Numbered from the stretch's first letter, positions 49,080-62,299 are shown. The stretch: 64,000 nucleotides of DNA from Halichoerus grypus (GCF_964656455.1 NC_135720.1:54958598-55022597); one strand, 5' to 3'. Notes: a model not told the origin generated them from the letters alone. Numbers and translations are program-made.

Positions 49080-52000
49080 TCAAGTCAGTACTACATTAAT
49101 TGCCTATTTAACTGCCTCTTCTTCAGTTTAATGGCTTATTAGAAAGCAATAAAATGCCTAGGTGTTTGACTCTGTGACGTGACCTGTAAACTTTTTTTTA
49201 ACAATTTAAGACTCACCCAGCAAAATCACATAACCAATTGGCATAAACTTGCCTCTCATTCCTATTAAAGGACATTGGTTTAAAAAAACATCTTAAGCAA
49301 GACCATTAAGATTACTCTTAATTGTTCATGACCCAATTTCATGAGGAATAGTTTTAAATTTTTTTAATGTTTTACACTGTAATTCAAAAATCCAATTTTT
49401 TAAAAAAATCAACCTAACTTACAACATTTTATTGATGAACTTATTTGGCTATTCTCTTCAGATATATTTTAGAAGATAAATCATGAGAATATAATTGTGG
49501 TACTGTACTATTCAGTTTGGGTCCATTACATTCACATACTTTGCGAGAAAAAAATTAATAGTAGTACACTTAATCATTAAGTATATTTAAAGTATCTAAG
49601 ATATATGAACCTACATTTTAAAAAGCAAAAACAGTTCTTGTTTCAAAAATATGAGTAAGTACTGATGTTTCTAATATATCCACTGGCAGATGTCATGACA
49701 CAATAAAACTTGAAATAAAGAGGTTACCCAGTAATGAAGTATAGCAATTGGAAGAGAAACTCCTGCTGACCACTGAATTATTTTTTTCCTGGGTTTAGAG
49801 TTATTGAGGTTTGGAAAATAGCTTGGTTTGAACATGCATCCACTCACCTACTACCACCCAGGGTTGTCTTTCTTCCCTTAACTAAGTTTTACACACTATA
49901 CCTACTATATCAACTCATGAAAAATAAACCATTATGTGTAAATTCTTTAAGTTGCAATCTAATTTTCTTCTCAAAACGAAATGGAAGCTTTTCCAAGTGC
50001 AGAGTTCTACTGAATGTTGACCCAAGATTCTTCTTACAAAGGATGACAATCCCAATGAGTTAAGATTTGAAAAGAATAGAGGAAGAATGTGAACAAAAGG
50101 CACGTGAATCTCTGCACATTAAATCCTTCAGTTATCCTGTGTTTACAACCAAAAGACAGAAGACAATGACAGACCCTAAAGTTAACAAAATTCATTGTTA
50201 AAACTTATCGAAATAGTTTTCCTTTATATTGAACCTATATTGTTTTATCTTGTACATTTCATTTAAGTGGGAGTGTATTTAAATATTGTACATAAATTTC
50301 AGCAAAAACCCTAGCTCATGTTCTCCTATTCCAATAGCCCAGAGCCTGTGCTAAATCTTCTCTATGTGCTTATAGTTACTAAGTTCAAACCAACATTATT
50401 TGAAAACTGTGTAAAAACAGTCAATAGGGATTTGTCTAAAATTTTTTTCAAATAATTCATTTAATTATAAATGGTAGGTTTAATAAAGAGAAAATCAAAT
50501 GGTGTAAGAAAGTTAGCTAAATACTACCATAGATTTGAGTGATAAAGATGTTCGGATTTTTCACTATCCAAACTTGACATATGGTGTTTTTTTGGTTATT
50601 GACAGTTTTAATATTATCATCCCTTTCAAAAGAAAAAGTAAGATGGAATTATTTTGACATTAATATATTTCATTGATGTTAAGTAATGGTTTAAAACTTT
50701 CCAAAAACAAGAGTAGGTAAAAAAAAATAGAATTAAATTTAAAGATAGATATTAAAATCCGCCCACCCAGTGTTTACTGAAAAACTATTTTAGGAATGAG
50801 ATAAATATTAAATGTTCCTATCTTAACTATAGGTGATTATTTTTTGACATGAAGTAATGATAAAGAATAAAAAATAAGCCTTTAAATGCATGAATACTCC
50901 AAAATCAGCTTTTTGTAATTTCATACATGGGTATTTTCATTTGATACTATAGTTTTTGGTAAATTTCAGAAAACAAAAATCTAATTAAAACTGTGATATC
51001 CTAAAATACCTTTCTCTGCTCCTTCACTAGAATAATCTTTTAATCATTTAAATCTCCACTTAGATCTCTTTTTCTTATTGTTCCATACTGAGTACAATGC
51101 CTCTACCATGTAATACTGTACTGTAATTGGCTGTAATAGTCCATGAAAATGTTCCCTGTCCCAACTTGACGCTATGCTCTGTGGTGGTGAGGGGTGGAGG
51201 GAATTGTGTATATTTAGCTCATCATTATAATCCTAGCATTCTTTAGTGTTCGATACATATTTTGTAATGAATCAATGACTTAATGAATTTCTGAACCCCA
51301 GCTGACTATTCCTAGGATGGCTTTTATGAATTAAATGGACTTGTATACAAAATTTTCTTAAAACCACCTTTAAATAAAAGAGAATGTGATCGGCAATTAA
51401 TCACTTGACTACTGCAAATGTGAAATATACACATGTGAAGTGATTTCAATAATTTTACTTTAAATATACACTCACTATTATAAAATTGCTTAACTTAGTA
51501 ACACTATTCACATTCTTAGATTTCACATTTCCTATTAAAATATGTAACAATATTCTTCTCAAGTATTTTACATATTGTTATTAATCCACTATTGTAACTA
51601 TTCAATGTAAAAGAAAATGGTTACTACTGTACTATACACTGTAACTTATTTAAAAACTGCCAAGTTCTTAAGCCCAAAGAATTTAGTAATAAATAAAAAT
51701 AAAATGCTACTACATATTACTCAGAACTTTATTTCAATTCAATTTACATCATGTTAGTTTTCACTTCTAAAAAAAAACCAGTTACTTTAAGTTGGCAAAA
51801 AACAATTTAGCAATAAAAAATACTCATTATAACAAAAGGAAAATTATTTCATTACTTATTCTCATCACTATAATTTCTCAACATTTAAAAGGGTATCTAA
51901 AATAATAAATTTTGTTTCTATTATCAATATTTTCCAAAATAATCTAAGTGTAAAGCATATTACAGTTTACTAAATAAAATATTCACTTTATGGCTTATAA

Positions 52001-55000
52001 CAAAAATTAGTCTATTTACAATATATCTCAATTATCATTGAACTAAATACATTCTTTGGAAAGCAAAATAGGCAACAATGTGACTTTTTCTTCTTAGAAT
52101 ATTTAGGAGAAAACGTTTTAAAAAATGACTACTTAAGATCATATAGCAAACATTCTACACAAACACCAGAGTAAAGCCTAAAGCACAATAATTATTGTAT
52201 TTGTTGTAATTTAAATATAACATATACACATTTGAAATAAAATATTAGATGTAGAAATTCAATATTAAAGTCAATGTATGTGCTTTATGAAAATGTTTTC
52301 TTACTCTGTCCTCTAAAGGAATGGTAATATGTGTTAAAACCCTTCACTGTAATTATTTTTTGCAAACTAGGTCAATAGATAAATTCAAATGCTGCCTAAG
52401 TAAAATCAGGATAAATCATTTTGTAATTTAACTGAACATCCTACCGCAATTTTAGATAAAATTGAAAATGCTATATTCTCACCTACACACAGATATAGAA
52501 AAATTAAAGAAAACAACCTACTTCAAACTAAAGTAAAACAAATATTTACATGTGACTTCTTTATACAGTTGAAAAACCATTGGTATTAGAATGTTAACAC
52601 AGGAAAATTCACATTTACTAAAATATTTAGAACATTATCTTGAGAGAATGAATTTATATAACTTTAAGAAAACATTTTAAAATTGCATTTTTATATTTAC
52701 GAAGTAAATTATAATACATTACTTTTTATTATTTATAATACATTATGTAAACACTTAACCTTAGAGGCTAATATTTATAATACAGCTGAAATACAGAGAT
52801 GAATTTAACTTTCTCAACCATTTTACAAACTGCAATTTTATTGGTTTCACATAAAATATGAGCAGCTCTAGCATTCTCTTCAAACACTATAGTAAAAAAA
52901 ATTTATTCTGGAAAATAAAAAACTTCAATAAATAATAATTTAATTCAACTGGCAAACCGTCAAGACTGTTTAAAGGCACTATGGCACAAATGTTAAATGT
53001 TAATTGGTAAACAATTCTTTAACTTGAATGTGAATGTTGTAACACAATTAAGGCACAGCAGCTGGTTCTGCTAATGAAAACTGTATTTTTCACCATAAGA
53101 AAGAATAGTTTTATGTAATAAAGCTCATAGTTGAGTCACTGTTGAGGTTACACTGAGTAAAAGAAAATAAAAACAATAGTGGTTTTAAAGAGTCAAAATA
53201 ATGGCAAAATTCCTGTCTTAATGAAGCTAATCACATATACTTTGAAGGCCCACCATAACTGTAAGATGAAAACTTTAGAGTAGCTTCTTAATATAGTAAG
53301 CAAAAATGACTCTAAATAAACCTGAACACTTCTAGTTAGTTACAGTATTAACAAAACAATTTTATTTGATAATACATTTTAAGTTTTAATAAACAACATT
53401 AATGGTTAAAAATATGTACCACAAGAGATTAACAACTAAATGAGAACTTTCACTGCATTTGAAATACTTTCAATAAACATTTAATAAAGATCAAGAAATG
53501 TTTTAGAGGCTGCTCACTCTTACATCACTGCCAATGATCTAATGGTGTAATAAATGTAATACTAAATAAAAATAATAGGATTTTAACTAGCAGAGAAGAT
53601 TATATACTAAGAGACTAATGCAAAAAGACAAAACTTAATTTACAGATTTTTTTCAAAAAATTTAAAACTACAAAAAAAGTAAAATCTGTTTTTGGCCTTT
53701 ACAGCATAGAATATTTTAGTTGAAATGCTTTTGTAGAGTCTGAAAAATATGTTACAAAGAATGTTTGAAAAATATAAAAGCATTTTGGTTCTTGCATCCC
53801 CAAATAAAAAATAGTGATTTGAAGTATGTAGCAAATTTAAAACATGTTTTTCCACCACTAGAACTGGTCATTCAACACTAAGTCCTTTTTTCTATATAAT
53901 TAAGCTTTTGTTCAGCCATGAAAAAACTAGAAACTGATTGCTTGAAAATGAGCTGCATGCCCTTTGTCCTGGTTTGTCACCTTTGACCCTTAATTTGATG
54001 ATCCTGCATATCAACCCATTCTATTTTTAGGAAAATAATGTCAAAGTTCTATGCCTAAAATAGTACTTTTTACTGAAATATTAAATGTATTACAACATTC
54101 CTTTTCAGGTAATTTCTACAAAGGTTTCACACCAGTGCTCATTTCACAGAATGTAGAACTCAGTAATATTGTAAGCAATGACAGCCTGGTGTTTATCCTG
54201 CTTCAGACAATAGAAAATTTCCTCAAAGTGCTAAATCAAGATCATTATAATTTCAAAATTTATATTTTTCTCTTTCTCTAGAAATTGCTTATATTATTGT
54301 TTCTAAGTAGAATTTAGTTGAGTGATTTCCAACTTTATTAATTTCAATAATCACATATTGTCATGTTGATTTTGATAGTGCCAGAATATAAACCTGAATA
54401 AAAATGCAAATATCAAGTTCCTACTCAAACTTATAGTGGTATCAACTGAAAGTGTAGTTTTTGAGAGAACTCATTGGTTGCTTAAATTGGTTTTAAAAAT
54501 CTTGTCTTCGTCTAAGTGGCAGCTTTCAAAGAAAGGAAAAACCTCCAGCATTGATCCCATTGATTTTACTGACATTATTCAAAATCAATTTTATACAGTA
54601 AATTATTATACTTAAGAAATAAAATTTCTCTATCACAATTTCTGGTTCATTTCAATACAGCTGGGTAAAAAGAATAAAGAAGTATGTATGAAATATAATG
54701 TATATATTTCCTACAGTGATGATGCAATTGAACCTCTATACAATTTCTGTGTACAGTTTTCAGTCAGATTTAGCAGTGACCAATATGGCTGTCTTGGTTC
54801 AGCACTATGGTCAGCGACTTTATAGAGTCATTGTGTCCGAGAACTACAACACAGTATACATCTACACAGTGGGCAAACCAATGTGAGTCTATATTTCACA
54901 TATGCCTAGATATGTTCATATGAATCAATCTTAATTTTTTAATGTAAGGAATTTTCATTGTTCTGAGTAGCAAGCTAGAAATTCTTTTTTTCTTGTGGTT

Positions 55001-57000
55001 CATCAAAAACAGTACTTACAAAAAAAAACAAATAAAAAAACAGTACTTGTTTGAAAAGATAATACAGTTCCTTTAAAAGGCAAGAAGATTAGGTACAGGT
55101 TCTAAGCATTTAAATATTAAAACTTTGGGCATCTGTGGACTTACAGAATTTTAAAAGGTATTAAGATTCCATAAAAAATTACCAAATAAGAAAACTCTTT
55201 AGCTGACCAAAATTTTGCAATGGCCCTTTCATAATCAACAGTTTTAATTACTTCTAACTTGTTTCATCTATGAATCTCCACTTTCTTTTCTTTAAAATCA
55301 ACTCAACCATGGATTAAGATAAACGTTTAAAGGTCATTTTCTGACTGGAGCCTTCTAATATAGTCCCCAAAATTGGTACTGCTTAATAGCATTTTGTTTT
55401 AAAGAGACATCAGTTCTAAACCCAAGCACTGTTTTGCATATATGTTTTATTAAATAACTTATTTTTCCTTTAATCATAGTTTGTAAATTATGGTAGAGTG
55501 TTACAAATACCAAAAAAAGTTATACATGATCAGATAGCAAATAGTATCAAACTATCAGAGAGGTAAGATCTGCTTAATCTTTTTCTTCAGAGTGAATAGG
55601 ATTAAAACAAACTTTAAAACCACTATATTTACTAAAATCCTGGTGTTTTTTGGAATTCACATGTGCAACACACTTTAAATCATTCTGAAGACTGACTTTG
55701 AGCACTACCACATTAACATTCAATTTGCTTCACTTACAAAGTATAGTGTATTTCCCCATAACACAGATTTTTAATTTAAATACTCATTAATTTCACAACA
55801 AATTTTTCATTGTTTCTGAGAGAAGTTTGGCACAGACAGATAATAAGATACTACAACTGGACAAGGATTAATGAGAACTGATCCTTGAATCATTTGGTTC
55901 CAGATCTGTTAGCAGAGAAGCACCTATAAACAGGTCTTATAACCAATATGCATTACAAATTGATCCAGATACTTAAATCTTGACATTTTATTATCAAGCA
56001 ATGATTAGTGGATCCTATTTGTAAAATAGATAACTCAAATAAAGCACTTTGTTCATTTGTAGTCTCTTCCCCTCCCTACCAAGTACTAGAAAGAGGCCTG
56101 TGTGAGTTTAATTCCTGAAGCTGTTTAGTAAATTTAGGCATGCTGTATTGTCTTATTTCATACATTCAGAGATAAAGAATTTGGGAAGCAAGAATTCTCC
56201 CCCAAATGAATAAGTGTTTAATTATTAATCTAAATGGAATACTGATTATTACATGTTCTGTTGTTAACTTGTAGTATGACTCCTCTCTCAGATGTGTGCA
56301 CATCCATAGTGAAAAAAAATGGCATAAATTTTATTGCAAATTTATATTTAGAAAATCACACAAACTGGCATAAATTTCCAAGAATTTAATTTTAAATTTT
56401 AAAGTTTCCCTGAAATCTTTTATAAAATTAAATTGTGATGTTTCATAACTTATTGTTGGACTTAAAAATTTGCTATACCAACAAATGCACTTCAGAAAGC
56501 ATTTTTACATTATTACCTAGCCAACTATGGTAATAATCTGGACAAAAAAGGAAACATGAGAATTTTTTTTTATCAGAGTAAAAATCACAAAAATCCAACG
56601 GTATTATAAAATGCTTTAAATTCATTCTCACATTAGTTGTCATGTATACTTTTAACTTCCACAATATTTGTGACTAGGAAATAAAAACAATAAAACACAA
56701 TTATAATTTATTTTTCCCTTGCATTAACAATTGTAGATATAAAAATCTTCACTGGAGAATTTAGTTCTATGAACAGTAATCATACCTGGTAACCTTAAAA
56801 ACCTATGGATGAAAACAAATCCACAGAAAGAACAGAAAGGAACTCAAAGAAACACAGGAACCTAAGATTTCAGTCTGTGTTACATGAAACAATTCAAAAT
56901 GGCGGACTATTACTTACATTTAAGAAATTTCCGCAATGAGGACACTAAATACATACTGTAAGATGTTACTCGAAAACACTCAATATTTACCAACGTGCAA
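49080..57000. other. AT-rich upstream region, almost free of recognisable repeats
   Basis: Nearly 8 kb contains no SINE or L1 that I can identify. A possible spliced segment on the plus strand lies at 54717-54881 (see findings). Nothing else could be named. Confidence 0.5.
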
Positions 57001-57189
57001 TTAAAAAAAAAAAGTTTTGGAGTACAAATCCTCGTAATGCACCCGCTTCCGATGTTCCAGTCAGTAGTCAGTTAATGCTCCTGCAAATGCATCGGGCTTT
57101 TTTCTTTTCAAAAGCAACCTAACTCCAAGTAGGTTTTTCTCCGTTCCCCTCAAATCCTTAGTTTTAATTCATTAATTTACAACACCGCT

Positions 57190-58560
57190 ACCGAAGCAGA
57201 AAGGATCCCCGACGCCTGCCTGCTACAAAGCAGCACCGCTGGCGGAGTGCGCGAAGGGCAGGTGCGGACGCCCTCTGCTGGTGCGGCCCCGCGTGTCCGA
57301 GGCGCCAGCACTGGCTGCGGGAACCGGCCGCCTGGACCCCAGCCGGCGCCGTACCATTGAGACCCGAGCCGCCCTAGCCCCCTCCCTGCCCGGCCCTCCC
57401 GCTGCCAGCCGGCTCCGACCGCCGGGCGGCGACCGCGGCGGAGACACTGGGCGACCGCGCTGGCGCCGCAGCGGCGGCACCGAGCGCCGACCCAGCGGCA
57501 CGGAGCGGGGAGAGAAAGGTGTGAACCCGGAAGTACATCGACCGCCCGCATCTCAGTGGTAACACGGGGGCAATAAATCAGGGCCGGCGAAGGAAGGACG
57601 CGGCTCCGGCTCCCGCACGACAACTTGCTGCGAGACCTGTCACTTTCCCACCTTGCCCTGTCCTTTCCCCTGCCTGGAGCTCGCGCCTCCTCCTTTCTTC
57701 CTGCTCCTCGGCACCGAGCTCCCCTCGACGTTGCTCACGTGCCAGACCCGGGGCCGCGAGCGGCGTCCGCACCCGCGCGCACACCCCGCCCCACTCGCAC
57801 TCGCCCGGCTGCGGGGCGCACTGCTTACCTCCGGGGCCTCATGGTCGCGTCGCTAGCCCGGGTGTGAGCGGGGGAGAGGGTGTGAGTACGTGTGTGGCGT
57901 TCAGTCCGGGGGGACGGGGCGGAGGAAGGGGCCTGTCACTTCCTGAGGGAGCGCGGCGGCCGGAGACCCGGGATGCGCGCGGCGGGGCCGGGAGGGTCAG
58001 CACATTGTGAGCCAGAGGGGGGACGCGGTGCGGAGGGGCCGGGGAGCGAGGGCGGCGCTCGGCTGCCGGGCGCGGAATCTGCTGTCGCCGCCGCTCCGCC
58101 GCCGCAGCCCGGCGGGTGGCTGGGCGCGGGGAGGAGGGGGCCGGGCTGGGGGCGAAGGGGGGCCGCGGGGCGCGGCGGCGGCGGCAGGCTCCTCGGCTCG
58201 AGCCCTGCGTCAGGCGGCGGCACGCGCACACCTGCCCGCCGCCGCTCCCGGCCGCGTCATTGGCTGCCCGCGCCGAGCGCGCGAGATTGAACTTTCCATT
58301 CATTCTTGGGCCGGGCTGGCGTGCACGGCGGTGGCAGAGCTTTCCCCGCCGGCTCCGGGGGACGCGCGTCGCCTCCCACCGTTCGAAGGGCGCGTCCCCG
58401 CGCGAGGTGTGGACGCGCCCGGTCGTCGCCGCCGGCTGCTCTAGTGAAGGCTTCGAGTGTCCGGGCCTGTCACTCTGATCCCACAGCGCGCAGCGCCTGA
58501 TCCTGGAAGAGCCTTAGCTGGCGGTCCCTGGGGTGCGCCTGGAGGGAGGCGGGAGCGAAA
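57190..58560. promoter_or_regulatory. CpG island, probable upstream (possibly bidirectional) promoter
   Basis: About 1.4 kb of very GC-rich, CpG-dense sequence stands abruptly within AT-rich flanks. It has many GC-box-like strings and no dispersed repeat. Several long frames occur on both strands, but they are Arg/Pro/Gly/Ala-rich, overlap one another and resemble no protein I know, as expected for chance frames in such sequence. It lies about 15.8 kb upstream of the canonical LIN28B ATG. The minus-strand donor at 57829 suggests leftward LIN28B transcription. A divergent antisense lncRNA to the right is possible, since a LIN28B antisense RNA is annotated in human. HACE1, the expected next gene, has no recognisable first exon here. 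Confidence 0.75.
57829..57842 (-). other. 3' end of a candidate upstream LIN28B first exon, with uORF start
   Basis: Inside the CpG island the minus strand reads ACC-ATG-AGG-CCC-CGG-AG followed by GTAAGC, a near-consensus donor with GT at 57828-57827. The 5' limit of this exon is unknown; only the stretch from the ATG to the donor is marked. Splicing to the 49.0-kb exon would make a ten-residue upstream ORF whose TGA overlaps the MRSF start codon. The donor is seen; its use as a LIN28B first exon is inferred from position, strand and the alternative exon downstream. Confidence 0.5.
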
Positions 58561-59028
58561 CTGTAAGAAGGTATCAAATCGTATCCTCAACGCGGGTCGT
58601 CTTCCGCTTAACTAACAAGCGCTCTGGAGGTACCACGCAATAGTGCATTGCTAAGTGTGCCCTTCCAAGTAATAATTGTATGTATCTCAGAATCCATTGA
58701 GTGTCAGAAGTTTGGGGAACCTACTAGCAGCTGTGTTCCATATTGTACTTTAGTAAACAGTAATTACTCCACCTCAAATTGAATACAAACATTAATTATC
58801 TCACAAAGTACCAAAAGATCTGTGGCCCAAAATACTGTTATGTGCATACCTAACCTTGGTATTTTGGTATATCTTCCCAAAATATCATTGCCTTTTCTCC
58901 TATTATTTTCTATTTCATGACTTCGTAGGTCTTTCTCCTCAAAGTTTCTCTTTACACTCTCAACCAAATAGTCCCGGTCAACCACTGTCTGACACAGCCT
59001 GTGATCTGGACGGATCCAATACAGACTA

Positions 59029-59544
59029 CAGAAGTCCCTGACTTACATGATTTAACTTAACCATTTTTCGACTTAAAGGTGGTGAGAAAGCAATAGGCAT
59101 TCAGTAGAAACCGTTCTTCAAAATTTTGAGTTTTGATCTTTTCCAGGGCTAGGGTTATGTTACAGATTCTCTCTCTGCAGCAGTCTGCAGCCCACCCCAC
59201 CCCCCCACCTCCCTATCAACCAAGGGATCTCAAGGAATAACAGATTCACTTATAACAATTCTGTAATAATACAGCCACTGTGTTTTTCACTTTGAGTACT
59301 TCACTTTTTCACTTTGAGTAAATTACATGAGATATTCAACACTTTATTATAAAATGGGATTTGTGTTACATAATTTTGCCCAACTATAGGCTAATGCAGG
59401 TATTCTGAGCTCGTTTAAGGTAGGCTAGGCTAAGCTATGATGTTTCGTAGGTTAGTTGTATTAACTGCATTTTCGAATTATGATATTTTCAACTTGGAAT
59501 TGGTTTATCAGGTCATAACCCCATCGTAAGTACAGGAAGATCTG
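59029..59544. mobile_element. Tigger-like (Tc1/mariner) non-autonomous DNA transposon
   Basis: The left end reads CAGAAGTCCCTGACTTAC and the right end, reversed, CAGATCTTCCTGTACTTAC, which are imperfect terminal inverted repeats. TA dinucleotides flank both ends (59027-59028, 59545-59546), the hallmark target of this superfamily. The internal 'aaggtaggctaggctaagct' and 'ataaccccatcgtaagt' match a common mammalian Tigger-derived element. There is no transposase frame. Confidence 0.85.
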
Positions 59545-60528
59545 TATTCACTGGAACTGATGAAAGGGGTTAAATATTTCAGTAAACTAAAAGCCAGACA
59601 TCTTAAATATATATACATATATTATAAAAACAAATTAAAAGTGGAAAACTTTGAACATGACTATTAAAGGCCAGTTAGCTGGATAACCTATGACTAAAAA
59701 GCAAATCTCTAAAGCATTACTTGTAATGATGACCATATTCTCCCTTCCAGTTCCTGAGTTAGGATTAGGAAACCAGTTCATCTCTCAGGGATAACCACAG
59801 TCTAGAAAAAATGTTTCTGACCTGGGGATGAAATAAGTGCAGACAAACCGATCAGAAGCAAAAGCCCATTGTGACCCCCCGAAGAATTTTCCAGACTGGC
59901 TACTTCGGGCAAATTCCCTAGATGGCTGCCCGACTTTCCATTGAGCCTGTGTAGAATGTGACTGACTTTAAAGATGCTTTCTCATTGGCAAGTACATAAA
60001 GTATTTCTTACATTACACACTGAGTAGTGCAGAGTAGTACAAAGATTCTTTTAGATGCAATTCTTAGTTATAACCATTGTATCAATCGATTGCAATTGAT
60101 TGTTATAATGCTATATATTTTATACTTTGATTCCAAATATAATTTAGTGGAAAAGGATGCAGACATTGATCACTAGAAATGAAAAACAGCAATTAATTAT
60201 ATATCACCATCTGAAATATATACTTTGACTTAAAAGCATTATGGCAATTTTTTATTTATGAGTAGAGCTTACAAATGATGCACTTATAGAGTGGGCTTTA
60301 TTTTCTTTTAATAAGCATGTCTTTCAGGTGCTTTATTAGACTTTAGGTATATTTATGTAATACCTATGTGAAGTCCTGAGAAGAATTGCCAATAGAAAAT
60401 AAAAATTAAAACATAATCTAGAATCAGTATCCCAGGCAAATCAAGAGGTAATTTTCCTTTTTGATTTCAAATTAATTCTCATCATGGCATCATGCTGCTG
60501 TCACTAAAATGAAAAATAGGACATTATT

Positions 60529-60720
60529 GGGGCGCCTGGGTGGCTCAGTCGTTAAGCGTCTGCCTTCGGCTCAGGTCATGATCCCAGGGTCCTGGGGTCG
60601 AGCCCCACATCGGGCTCCCTGCTCAGCGGGAAGCCTGCTTCTCCCTCTCCCACTCCCCCGCTTGTGTTCCCTCTCTCACTGTGTCTCTCTGTCAAAAAAT
60701 AAATAAAATCATTAAAAAAA
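60529..60720 (+). mobile_element. Young carnivore tRNA-derived SINE
   Basis: A near-consensus plus-strand copy whose flanks share aggaca followed by an AT-rich stretch. Confidence 0.95.
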
Positions 60721-60921
60721 AGGACATAATGATATTTAATGTGTAATTTCATATCAGGTGCCAGGAAGGGGAGATAATGAACTTCAATAGACTAAGCACT
60801 TGCTAAAGAATATCTTAGTATGATTGAGAGTGGATAAAAAGCTACAAGAGAAAGTTAAAGGCGAATGAATTCATTATTTGTGTACGGCTCTTGGCAATTT
60901 CTCTCTAAAAATATATTTTCC

Positions 60922-61111
60922 TTTTTTTTTTTAAGATTTTATTTATTTATTGACAGAGAGAGAGAGCACAAGCAGGGGAAGCAGCAGGGAGAGGGAGAAG
61001 AAGGCTCCCCGCGGAGCAAGGACCCTGATGCGGGACTCGATCCCAGGACCCCGGTACCATGACCTGAGCTGAAGGCAGACACTTCACTGACTGAGCCACC
61101 CAGGTGCCCCC
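60922..61111 (-). mobile_element. Carnivore tRNA-derived SINE
   Basis: A minus-strand copy with an aaaaatatatttt duplication on both sides. Confidence 0.95.
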
Positions 61112-61274
61112 CAAAAATATATTTTTCTAACTGGGGCTATAGTGATAAGTTACTTTACTCTTACAATTATGTCTGATAATTACTCTCTGAGAGAACAGGC
61201 TCTATCTTACTATTCTTAATATTTCCAGTGCCTGCAACAGTGCCTGGCACATAGTGGGTGTGAAAGAAATATTG

Positions 61275-61548
61275 TTTTTTATTTTTATTTTTTATTGAAG
61301 TATAATTAATATACAGCATTGGGGGTGCCTGGGTGGCTCAGACGGTTAAGCTTCTGCCTTCGGCCCGCGTCATGATCCCAGGGTCCTGGGATAGAGCTCC
61401 ACATTGGGCTCCCTGCCCTGCGGGGAGCCTACCCCTCCCTCTCCCTCTGCCTGCTGTTTCCCTTGCTTGTACTCTCTCTCTCTGTCAAAAATAAATAAAA
61501 TCTTTAAAAAAAATTAATATACAGCATTGTATTAGTTCCAGAAAAAAA
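61275..61548 (-). mobile_element. Old L1 3' tail split by a SINE
   Basis: 'tttattgaagtataattaat' and, after the SINE, 'gtattagttccag' form the reversed end of an old L1. Confidence 0.6.
61322..61512 (+). mobile_element. Carnivore tRNA-derived SINE
   Basis: A plus-strand copy with a perfect attaatatacagcattg duplication at 61305-61321 and 61513-61529. Confidence 0.96.
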
Positions 61549-61572
61549 ATTTGTTTTAAATATTTATTTATT

Positions 61573-61684
61573 TACTTTTAAAGATTTTATTTTTAAGTAA
61601 TCTCTGTACCCAATGTGGGGCTCGAACTCACAACTCTGAGATCAAGAGTTGTATGCTCTACCGACTGAGCTGGCCAAGGGCCCC
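61573..61684 (-). mobile_element. Short, older carnivore SINE subfamily
   Basis: A minus-strand compact copy ('aagtaatctctgtacccaatg', 'ctctaccgactgagctggcc'). Confidence 0.88.
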
Positions 61685-61828
61685 AGAAAAATGTTTTTTT
61701 AATAAGTGCGTAAGAATGCTCCCTGATTACATTTTCAAGCAAATAATTAACAAGATATTTAGAAAATACAAATGCAGTTGCAGTGTCTTATGTCTCATCC
61801 CCTCCCCCTTTTAAATGACTGGGGTATA

Positions 61829-62172
61829 AGGGGTACCTGGCTGGCTCAGTTGGTGGAGCATGTGACTCTTATTTTCCAGGTTGTGGGTTCGAGCCCCACA
61901 TTGGGTGTGGAGATTGCTTAAAAATAAAATCTGTTTTTTTTTTAAAGATTTTATTTATCAGAGAGAGAGAGAGAGCACGAGCAGGGGGGGAAGCAGGCAG
62001 ACATAGGGAGAAAAGCAGGCAGAGACAGAGGGAGAAGCAGCCTCCCCGCCGAGCAAGGAGCCCGATGCAGGACTCCAACCCAGGACCCTGGGATCATGAC
62101 CTGAACCGAAGGCAGATGCTTAACTGACTGAGACACCCAGGCGTCCCTACAAATAAAATCTTAAAAAAAAAT
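61829..62172 (+). mobile_element. Short, older SINE split by a younger SINE
   Basis: A plus-strand compact SINE whose tail, aaaataaaatct, is interrupted at 61932 and resumes at 62151. Confidence 0.9.
61933..62150 (-). mobile_element. Carnivore SINE nested in an older SINE's tail
   Basis: A minus-strand copy inserted in the A-rich tail of the element above. The aaataaaatct target is repeated at 61922-61932 and 62151-62161. Confidence 0.94.
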
Positions 62173-62299
62173 GACTGGAGTATTGAAAGTAAATCCTAGA
62201 TATCATGTCCTTTTGCTTATGAATTACAAGTATTAAGTGTTATAATACTGAAAACTAGGCTCTTTACATATTTATTTTCGTGTTCTAAAACAAATTTTA

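Noticed and set aside
53640..53858. 72-residue minus-strand ORF and other AT-rich frames at 50-57 kb
   Set aside because: Phe/Lys/Tyr-rich composition typical of random AT-rich DNA; no conserved motif.
57177..58500. Many long overlapping ORFs on both strands of the CpG island
   Set aside because: They are Arg/Pro/Gly/Ala-rich and present in several frames at once, as GC-rich sequence with few stop codons gives by chance. None resembles a known protein.
57190..58560. First exon of HACE1, the expected upstream neighbour of LIN28B
   Set aside because: No frame in the island gives the HACE1 amino terminus. In human the HACE1 start lies much further from LIN28B than 16 kb.
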